A DNA stretch of 64,000 bases, taken from contig OZ022596.1 in NCBI GenBank assembly GCA_963669155.1, positions 11,025,655-11,089,654 of the forward strand. Direction: 5' to 3'. A program made the translations under genes and the position numbers. The notes under the pieces are model-generated. The model made no database searches and had not been told where the DNA came from. It worked only from the letters and a program-made list of their open reading frames with translations. This DNA comes from Arbacia lixula. Taxonomy: Eukaryota > Echinodermata > Echinoidea > Arbacioida > Arbaciidae. Below, one piece after another: positions 1 through 21,000 of this stretch (position 1 is the first letter of the stretch; every line of letters begins with the position of its first letter).

Positions 1-49
1 CCTCTTTCTTCTGGCAGCGGCTGAATCCAATAGATTACTCTCAATCAAT

Positions 50-11348
<11,299 letters not shown>

Positions 11349-12627
11349 AGTAATTGCCTGTGTTTCTCTCTTCCTAGTGAGGCGCGTTCAGTTTGATCGG
11401 ATTGGAACGTGGATCTGAACGTTGTTTGCACTCTATCAAACAGCTATTAAAGTGGATCTGAACGTTGTTTGTACTTTATTTGCTGTTATAATCAATAGAC
11501 TCATGCACAGGCTTATTGGTGTTCTACATTGTCTTTGATATGAGGTCCAACTCAAATTTTTCAGCAACAACAACAAAAAAATGATGTTCACATTGATTTT
11601 TTCCAAGTTTCCAAGTTGCTGATATCTGTTGAGCCAAAGAAGACAAAATATGGACTTTTAAAATTCACATAAAATGAAACATCTACATTAATACATACTT
11701 AAGAGTGAAATCTACTTTAGTGACCACCAGTGTAGAGAGACAACAAAAAGAAAATAAAGACCACTTTAGAAGAAATAATCTGTCTCCCATGCGGTCTATA
11801 TACTCAAAGTTCCATACTATGAGTAAGACACCAAATAGAATCAACAATAGGTGATTCACTTTAAGTAAACTCTTCTGTTGAGTTGGCCTATTCTTACCCA
11901 CACATGGATCCTAAGATTTTTAAGTTGAAGTGTCGGACTGTCTACTGAGCTGAGTTTCAATCATTTAAATCAAGTAATTAAGAATGTATCATTCAAGATG
12001 ATCAAAATTGTACATTTGATTGAATTATATTGTACTATCTACATGTAGTATCTGTATGCAATCATTTATTTAGCCATTTTAACACTTTCAGAGACACTAA
12101 TCTTAAAATGGAAAGCATTGATTAAGTGATTCAACACAAGAAAAATATTTATATTAAATTTCACAACTTCCTCTAAATGACAACATCAAGCCATAAAAAA
12201 ATGTAATGTTTCACACGTCACACATTACATCGTCCCACATTTCAAACTGATATTTTATAACTTATTGTGGAGCTTCAAAGCCTTCATGAGGAAGGCTTGG
12301 TGGATTCGACAGTGTGCCACCAATGCAGCAGACAGGCCCAAATCTATTAATCTCCCTGTTAAATTTCGGTGCCTGTTCGCATACAGCCAGGTTATTGAGA
12401 AACATCTATGGCACAGTATACAAAATAATCAGTCTCTGCAGGTTGTCGGATCCGGTCAGATCGCATCTGGCTCCTCTGAACACATTTGGGGGCATGTTAA
12501 AAGATGAAAAGAGTTGAAGAAGGTCTGAAATGAAGAATGCCCCGAATGACACCGCGGTGGCACAGCTGCCGGGCACAACCCACGGCACAACAGAGCCTGA
12601 TTTTTCGGTAGACTCTCAGTACTCTAA
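11349..12627 (-). promoter_or_regulatory. 5' flank of the LIX1-like gene
   Basis: This is the presumed upstream and 5' UTR region of the LIX1-like gene. No clear TATA box was found. A 20 bp direct repeat (GTGGATCTGAACG core) lies at 11409-11428 and 11452-11471, about 70-110 bp upstream of the ATG, and could be a paired regulatory site. The stretch 12260-12590 has weakly open frames that I do not recognise. Short blocks near 12530-12612 (GAATGCCCCGAATGA, CTGATTTTTCGGT) recur inside the 102 bp insertion at 26196-26297, so this part is probably repeat-derived. Confidence 0.35.
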
Positions 12628-13562
12628 GGCCCCGGTTACACCGCGATAACCGTTCTGAGAACGGTCTCAGAACGGTCTCAGAACGGTTACGGAATCTTCA
12701 CTGGAGTGGTTACACCGCAGTGCACGCGAGCCGAATCATGATCTGGAGAGCACCGGTATCCATGAGCAACGATTAGCCACGCCCGGTCTGTGGTCAAAGG
12801 TCAAATCGTATTTCCCGCACGCGCGCTCTCCACGGCGGGGCATTTACGCAGTTTGCATGTTTACTCATGTGCGTCACTTCCTGTGGTGGACCAGTTTCGG
12901 AACGCTTGTGTGGTTACACCGCGTTCGAAACGGTCTCAGAACGGTCTCAGACTACCTCTGGAGGTGGTCCGACAAAAACGCTTTCGGAACGCTTTTGGAC
13001 CACTTTTGGGTCGGCTGTTGTGGTTACACCGAAGGTGAACCGTTCTGAGACCGTTCTCAGAACACTTTTGACTTTCGGTGTAACCGGGGTCTTACTTAGA
13101 CCCCGGTTACACCGAAAGTCAAAAGTGTTCTGAGAACGGTCTCAGAACGGTTCACCTTCGGTGTAACCACAACAGCCGACCCAAAAGTGGTCCAAAAGCG
13201 TTCCGAAAGCGTTTTTGTCGGACCACCTCCAGAGGTAGTCTGAGACCGTTCTGAGACCGTTTCGAACGCGGTGTAACCACACAAGCGTTCCGAAACTGGT
13301 CCACCACAGGAAGTGACGCACATGAGTAAACATGCAAACTGCGTAAATGCCCCGCCGTGGAGAGCGCGCGTGCGGGAAATACGATTTGACCTTTGACCAC
13401 AGACCGGGCGTGGCTAATCGTTGCTCATGGATACCGGTGCTCTCCAGATCATGATTCGGCTCGCGTGCACTGCGGTGTAACCACTCCAGTGAAGATTCCG
13501 TAACCGTTCTGAGACCGTTCTGAGACCGTTCTCAGAACGGTTATCGCGGTGTAACCGGGGCC
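12628..13562. mobile_element. 935 bp near-perfect palindrome: two inverted copies of one TIR element
   Basis: Both arms (12628-13094 and 13096-13562) are the same sequence in opposite orientation. An 82-codon frame on plus at 12790-13038 is identical in protein to one on minus at 13152-13400. The outer ends are GGCCCCGGTTACACCGCG; the inner ends GACCCCGGTTACACCG meet across about 7 bp (TTACTTA). So each arm is itself a 0.46 kb element with CCCCGGTTACACCG termini. That GGTTACACCG motif recurs about four times per arm, between direct and inverted repeats of GAACGGTCTCA. No transposase. Superfamily unassigned: flanks TAA and TTA are inverted, not direct. Confidence 0.85.
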
Positions 13563-15014
13563 TTACTGTCTGGCATTCGATCGTACGGAACATTCTTACA
13601 CACTTGCATATGCAAATCATCATTTTAACCTAAAACACGATCAATATGAACTTAAAACTTTTCCGAAATAAACTAGGAAAGTTATACGTTACCTCTTGCT
13701 TATAAATGGCATTTAAGAAGCGTAGATTCGGCTCCTCTCGCATGCAAGTCTGACGTTACTCCCGTTATTTTCACAACAATACATACAAGTACATGTCTTT
13801 ATTTCATGTGCGCTATCTGGCAATAGGTGGCGCTCTCTATCGGCTCTGTATCGCAGTTAGTACAAGTGTACGTCAGTAGCTCTCGATTATATAACTCACA
13901 TGATTTTTATAGCTTTAGCGGGATCGGAGCCAGCTAGCGCTGGCTGGCCGGCGACTCGGCCGGGGCGCCGGCTGAGTTGATCTGTGACCGCCTTTTGATC
14001 TAGCCTGTGCGCTGTGCTCAGAACGTAAGCAGAGATCTCCCGAAGGCCCTACAAGGTACAATTTGCTACACTAACTTCTTTTTCTTTTTCAAAACCGTAT
14101 AAACACTCAACCAGTGTAAATGTACGTATTGATTTTCTTTTGTATTATGTGAAAAGTAAGAATGATAAAATTACAATAAAGATTCAAGTGTAGGCCCCTA
14201 TCTCAGTCAACAGACATGACACTGACAGAAATGAATACTGCACAGCTCAAACTTTACTAGAATTGGCATAGGGAAAGGGAAAGGGAAGAAAGGGAAGGAG
14301 CTGCAGTTTTAAACCGCCGTATATTTTGTCCAGTTCAGCATGAAACATGATGCTTAAGCCTAAAATGCATCATGTTTCATGCTGAACTGGACAAAATATA
14401 CCTCGTTTCAAAGCTGTGGAGTGTGGGTCCTTCCCTTTCTTCCCTTTCCCTTTCCTTTGAGCTGTAGTGTCTATACCCCGGCCCTGGTTAGCTTTTCCTT
14501 CCTTTTTATTATCAAGTCATAAAGAAAGTAAATTCAGACAACAGCAGACATCGATGGGCGTGATGTGACGACACAATTAAAGCACTAATTATTAACCTTT
14601 TATTACTGGATCTAGTACTGGAAAATTGCTTTTGTGAGCAGTCTGGTTTATTTGTCTATCTGTCATCCTACGCGTTGTCCGTTTACTGTCAACATAATTG
14701 TACTGTGTGTGAGTTGCAGCGAATTCAAGTCTCCCATGGGTAACAGTACTAGCATGCAGACCACAACTTACCAAGCCTTCCTTGAAGAGTTGGCAGATAG
14801 GGCAGTTATGACCTCAGATAGGAGAAAGTTCCAGTCAATGGCTGTGATGCTGAAATTGTTTGATCGCACATTCAGTCTGCTCCTCCTTAGGAATAGCTTA
14901 AATTATGGCTCGGGCGTCAAGAATCATGCATCTAGAAACATCAATAACATACTTGTATAGACTTAATCTTTATTTTACCGTTTTTCTTCGTAGTGTTCTC
15001 GTGCAGTGACCACC
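13563..15014 (+). promoter_or_regulatory. Upstream region of FMO-A
   Basis: The block 13920-14170 (GCTAGCGCTGGCTGGCCGG, AAGCAGAGATCTCCC, CACTCAACCAGTGTAA) matches 24760-24990 upstream of FMO-B and is probably promoter or 5' UTR carried in the duplication. The hairpin MITE 14237-14470 follows. The 14480-14960 stretch is absent from FMO-B and I recognise nothing in it. A pyrimidine run and TTCGTAG just before the ATG could be a 5' UTR splice acceptor. Confidence 0.45.
14237..14470. mobile_element. Hairpin MITE, same family, copy 3 (upstream of FMO-A)
   Basis: GCATAGGGAAAGGGAAAGGG on the left, a full central hairpin (TCAGCATGAAACATGATGC and its complement) and TTTGAGCTGTAGTGT on the right. It follows the upstream block shared by both FMO genes, as copy 4 does for FMO-B, so this insertion seems older than the gene duplication. 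Confidence 0.8.
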
Positions 15015-18000
15015 ATGAGTAGACTCCGGGTTGCGGTCATCGGCGGGGGCGCCGCTGGTCTCTGTGCGACCAGGCACTTGGCAGCCAGACCAGACCTGTT
15101 TGAACCGGTCGTGTTTGAGAAGGCGGAGCAGGTCGGAGGCACGTGGGTGTACACTGAAGACACAGGGAGGGACAAACATGGCCTGCCCATCCACTCTAGC
15201 ATGTACTCCTCTCTCAAGTGAGTTCACTCTACATGACAATAATTCCCTATTGGCAATGGCGTTGGCAAACAAAACACCAATTTCTTCCCTTATTCGACTG
15301 GCAACATTTTTCTTCCGCCCACTTCTTCTTCAGGCTGGGTTCTAGCAAAGTGAGCTAGTCCCACTGATAGTATGGGCTTGTGAAGCCCTAGATAAACGCA
15401 AGATTTAAAAGCCAGTAATTGTGGTGCAAAGCTGTAATTCTCCCTATCGCATATAGCTCTCCGAATCTTAACGCTTGTGGCGCTCTAATTTTTTTACCTT
15501 TAATTCTTTACATATGAACTTCCAGTTCACGAACATTCTATAGCCATCGTCTTGCTTGTGTCTTTTCATTCTTTCATTTGTCCATCCACAATCAATGCGG
15601 TAGGCAAAAACATGGCTGTGAGTGATTGGTGGTATTTTTTTCAAGTCCTTTGTCCATGTAACAACCCTTCCATTTTAATATTACAAGGTTTACGAGGGTC
15701 GAAAATTGCAGATTCTGTGCGTTATTGCGTGAATTGAATATGTACCAAACTCTTACTGGAAGTAGACGTTCTAAGAGCAATCGATCAGATATCAGTATTG
15801 CGAGGTGATATCGCTTGATATTGGCTATATGCGATAGGGAGAATTGAAATGCAGTGATGAAAGCTCTAGTCTGAACAAAAACCAAAATAGTCCAGGGCCT
15901 GTCAACAGGAGTGAGCTCTAACTCCTCCTCTGCCAGACTCCATACTGCCCTATGGAATGGTTTGTATTAACACTGCACAAATGCCTCAATGGCACATAAA
16001 AGTTTAACTCCTTCTCTGTCAGACTCCATATAAACTGCCCTATGGGAATGATTTGTATTAACAGTACCAAAATACCTCAATGGTGTATGAAGAATTAATG
16101 GAGCATTCCTGCAGTGTACTTACTTTCATTCATTCATCCGATTCATTCGATCCGATATCGGTATTGCAAGATAATATCGCTTGATATCGGCTATATGCGA
16201 TGAGAGAATTGAAATGCTCCAGTCTGAACAAAAACCAAAATAGTCCAGGTCCTGTCAACAGGAATGAGCTCAAACTCCGTCTCTGCCAGACTCCTTACTG
16301 CCCTATGGAATGGTTTGTATTAACACTGCACAAATGCCTTAATGGCACATGAAAGGTTACTTTATACATCATATATTTCGCGACTCTAATTTTTTGAGAA
16401 TCAGGACTTCGCGACAATTTCGCGAGTGGTTAAATTGTCGGTCGTGCGGTATTAGTACTAGTAGTACATGTGCTCGTGCACGTCGTATTCATTTTTTTCG
16501 CATGTTTTTTTAAAATTGCAAATAGAACACGACTCGCAAAATTCGCGAAAATAATAACCTCGCGAAATATATAGCGTATACAGTAACTCCTTCATTGCCA
16601 GACTCCACATATATACTGCCCTATGGGAAAAGTTTGTATTAACAGTACAAAAATGCCTCAATGGTGTATAAAGATTTAATGGATCATTCATGCCGTGTAC
16701 ATGTACTTACTTTCATTCATTCATTTCCAGGACAAACCTGCCAAAAGAAGTGATGGCCTTCCCAGATTTTCCCTTTGAAGCCACCCTACCTTCCTTTCTT
16801 AGACACGCAGACATGCTGGCGTACTTGGAGCAGTACGCACATCATTTTGATCTCCTGAAATATATCCAGGTAAGTGTAGCCTATTTGAGAAAATGCACAT
16901 TAAAATCAAAAGTTGTATGCAACATATGGGAGAGCATCTCGCATGCGACGTCACAAAATCAAAACAGTAAAAGATCATAACGTTATCTTTTGATGGATTT
17001 TCATGAAACCTTCACTAATATGTTGGTGTCATGTGTCTACTTTTTGTCTCGCCCACCGGAGGTGAAGGCGAGACTAAGGGATCCAAATGGCGTCCGTCCG
17101 TCGTCCGTCCGTCGTCCGTCCGTCGTCCGTCCGTCGTCCGTCCGTCGTCCGTCGTCCGTCCGTCGTCCGTCACAAATGTTAAAGTTTACCTGCAAGACTC
17201 TCTTATGATCCATAACTTCACATGGGTTGCTTGGATTACAACCTAACTTGGGTCATAGATGCACTGGGGGTACCTTCATGTTATGGTGGCGTTGGAGGTC
17301 ACAGGATAAGGTCAAAGGTCATTTGAGGTCATACGTTAAAGTTTACCTGCAAGACTCTCTTTTGACAAATAACTTCGCATAGGTTGCTTGGATTACAACC
17401 TAACTTGGGTCATAGATGCACTGGGGGTACCTCCATGTTATGGTGCTGTTGGAGGTCACAGGATAAGGTCAAAGGTCATTTGAGGTCATACGTTAAAGTT
17501 TACCTGCAAGACTCTCTTTTGACAAATAACTTCACATGGGTTGCTTGGATTACAACCTAACTTGGGTCATAGATGCACTGGGGGTACCTTCATGTTATGG
17601 TGGCGTTGGAGGTCACAGGATAAGGTCAAAGGTCATTTGAGGTCATACGTTAAAGTTTACCTGCAAGACTCTCTTTTGACAAATAACTTCACATGGGTTG
17701 CTTGGATTACAACCTAACTTGGGTCATAGATGCACTGGGGGTACCTACATGTTATGGTGGCGTTGGAGGTCACAGGATAAGGTCAAAGGTCATTTGAGGT
17801 CATACGTTAAAGTTTACCTGCAAGACTCTCTTTTGACAAATAACTTCACATGGGTTGCTTGGATTACAACCTAACTTGGGTCATAGATGCACTGGGGGTA
17901 CCTACATGTTATGGTGCTGTTGGAGGTCACAGGATAAGGTCAAAGGTCATTTGAGGTCATACGTTAAAGTTTACCTGCAAGACTCCCTTTTGACAAATAA

Positions 18001-21000
18001 CTTCACATAGGTTGCTTGGATTACAACCTAACTTGGGTCATAGATGCACTGGGGGTACCTTCATGTTATGGTACCGTTGGAGGTCACAGGATAAGGTCAA
18101 AGGTCATTTGAGGTCATACGTTAAAGTTTACTTGCAAGACTCTCTTATCACACATAACTCATCACATGTTGCTACAATGGCAATCAAACTTGGATGATGG
18201 ATGCACTGGGGGCACCTGCATGTTATTGTGCTGTAAGAGGTCACATGATAAGGTCAAAGGTCATTTGAGGTCAAACATTAAAGTTTACTTGCAAGCAGGG
18301 TGGTCCCCAGTGTAGAAAACATGCGGTGCAAACACCACGCGTTGGGTCCAGAAAGTGATTGTGAGCCACGTGTAAATTCACTGCACCATGCGTAAAATCA
18401 GTATCAGTCTTATTATTCTTATTGTTTTTGTTTTCTTTGAGCCACGCGTTCCATAGTTGTGTACCACGCGTCCAGCACAGATATCTGACAAAAAGTGACA
18501 TTCTGCTTTTTTGAGCCATGCGTAAAAGATTTTCTGGTGACCACCCTGCTTGCAAGACTCTTGGTGAAGGCTTCCTAACTTGTGCACAGAATTGTGTGAG
18601 CATGTGTGAGCATTACTGATGTAGATTTAGGCAAACATTACTCATGCACATTTATGCAAATTTATTCAAAGTCACTATTTTGCACCTGATTTTGATGTTG
18701 TCTGTTTAAAGTTGCTTATTTGTTTGTTTCAGTTTTCTTTTGCGTAGCAACGGAGATCGCGATATTTCTGGTTATTTTCGCAAGTGGGCGAGACACAATA
18801 TTGCTAATGCCTTGTTTTTAAACCAACTTAATCTCAGAGTGAACTATCCCTGTAATTTATCTTTCAAGTTCATCCGTGTGTTTTTGTAAAACTTTACTTC
18901 ATAAAGCAACGAAACATGGCACTATGGGGCAAATATATCTAACCAAAAGCCTGTACTAACCCCTAAAGAATTCCAAACTTCTGTATCAATCATGATAAAA
19001 AAAAATTAATCTCACACACATTTATATATTATATTTCCGTTGTGAACGTTTGTGATATGAAATCCAAATAAATGTTATACTCAAATTCACTAATGTCGAC
19101 TTCAATAGGCAGTATCACACATCAGTCTTCAGGATGATTACAAAAAGAGATATATTGCATACTTTTGGTTGTGGATGGATCTTTTGCTGTACAACAGTCT
19201 GAGAGAGAGAGAGAGAGAGAGAGAGATATTGTGTTAAAAGAACATCATAGTATTGTAAGAAGTATTGAATGTAAAACTCTATGTAGTATGTCCTGGTTGG
19301 GAATGAATCTTTATTCATCTTTCAAGTCCATCTTGTTTTGGTACTTAGTTCAGCACGCTGGTAAAGTCCATCAGACCTGTACAGCCAGCAGACGAAACCA
19401 AGCTGGTCACATGGGAGGTCAAAGTTCAAGACCTGTGCAACAAGGATGCATCCCCGACGACATTGTACTTCGATGCTGTGATGGTCTGCAATGGGTGAGG
19501 GCTGTTTCCATCTATGGTGACTAGCGCCAAGTCTAAACAGACAGCCATCTGCAATCCACCGTTAAAATGGTGTAGAGGCTCTCTCCCACATTGCAGTAGA
19601 GAATCAATTCTCCCTATCGCATATAGCTGATATCAAGCGATATCACCTTGCGATACAGATATCTGATCGATTGCTCTTGGGACGTATACTTCCGGTAAGA
19701 GTTTGGTACGTATTCGATTCACGCAATAGCTCACAGAATCTGTAATTTTGACCCTTGTAAACCTCGTAACATTAAAATGGAAGGGTTGTTACATGAACGA
19801 AGGACTTGAAGAAAATACCCCCAATCATTCACAGCGATGTTTTTGCCTACCTCAAACATAGATTGTAGATGGACTAATGAAAGAATGAAAAGACACAAGC
19901 AAGACAATGGCTATAGAATGTTCGTAAACCTGAAGTTCCTTTCCCAAGAATTAAAGGTTTAAAAAAATTAAAGCGCCATGCGCGTTTAGATTTGAAGAGC
20001 TTTATGCGATAGGGAGAATTGAGAGGGTTTTAACAATTAAACCCTGGTTGCTAGATACATTAACTATCATGCATAGAGATGTGCTCTATCTTTACTACCT
20101 GGGGAGCATTCCTTGCCCGCTGCTCAATAGCTGTGCTGGTAAAGATCAATCATAGAATTGTTCACCTCCCACCAGGTCCTCTTTTGTACTTCCAATATCC
20201 ATTTAAGCTCTTTTCTCACTGTCAAAAATTTCGCTTAGCCGCGGCAATTGCGGTGCTGAGGCCCCCCTTTAGCCCCACCAATTTCCGGGGTTAAGCTTAG
20301 CCCCGCTTCTGTTCTCACTGTGTTTTTGGAAAGTGGGCTAGAAAAGTGGCCCACCGATAGTCCGGGACTATCTAGCACCGCAATTTGGTAGGGTTAGCAC
20401 CTCAATTGCGGGGCTAAGAAAGCCAGTGAGAACACAAAAAAAATAGTCAGGGGGTTAAGGAAGGTGTACATAAGTCCAAGGTTAACGAAAGCAAGTAAGA
20501 ACAGGAGTGATTTTTCTTATCCCTGTTTTCGTCAATAGTACGGGACTAAAATTGCCAGTGAGAAAAGGGGCTGAGGATAGTCCGGGAATAGGGATAGTAC
20601 AGGACTAACGATAGTACAGGGTTAAGAAATCATAGTGAGAAATGGGCTATAGAAACTAAACATTTCAGTGGGCATATGATCAGAACGTGGCACAATTTTT
20701 TGGAAAAGTTCCTGCTATTTTTGACGAGGATTATGTCAAAAGTTGTGCAAGAAAAAACAAGAAATAATGCTTGGCAAACAATTTTCTTTCCCACCTTGAA
20801 TTATTGAGGGGAGATTCTGCCCCCTTCTAACCTTAGTTTCAGGATTATAAGTCTGTATATCCAATTACCTATCCTGAAATATGTGTGTGTTTGTTTAACC
20901 ATCTTCCAGACACCACACTCTTCCTAAGATCCCGAAAGTGGAGGGGATCGAGACGTTTCCTGGCGAAATCCTTCACAGTCACACCTATCGCCACCCGATG

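Larger units (their letters stand above)
17044..18814 (+). mobile_element. Helentron/HINE-like element with a 157 bp tandem array, copy A (FMO-A intron 2)
   Basis: Left end TGTCTCGCCCAC (17045-17056) is followed at once by its partial complement GGTGAAGGCGAGAC, giving a hairpin. Next come GTCCGTC repeats (17095-17170), seven tandem monomers of exactly 157 bp (17181-18279), a unique tail, then GTGGGCGAGACA (18784-18795) as a subterminal inverted repeat and about 20 bp more. Each monomer carries four AGGTCA half-sites spaced 7, 1 and 4 bp. There is no protein. Subterminal inverted repeats with central tandem repeats and no target duplication are known from non-autonomous Helentrons (HINE, DINE); that family call is inference. 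A 253 bp hAT-like MITE is inserted near the right side. Confidence 0.8.
16890..18856. repeat. AGGGATAGTTCACCCTGAA MITE split by a tandem-repeat element
   Basis: The left piece 16890-17040 (GACGTCACAAAATCAAAA, AAACCTTCACTAATATG) and the right piece 18816-18856 (AAACCAACTTAATC, AGAGTGAACTATCCC) are two parts of one MITE, seen whole at 26571-27054. The large element 17044-18814 sits between them. Confidence 0.7.

Noticed and set aside
12265-12588. Open frames of 60-80 codons upstream of the palindrome
   Set aside because: No recognisable domain, overlapping frames on both strands, shared short blocks with a repeat elsewhere.
12790-13400. Identical 60-88 codon frames on both strands
   Set aside because: They are mirror images inside the palindrome and show no protein family signal.
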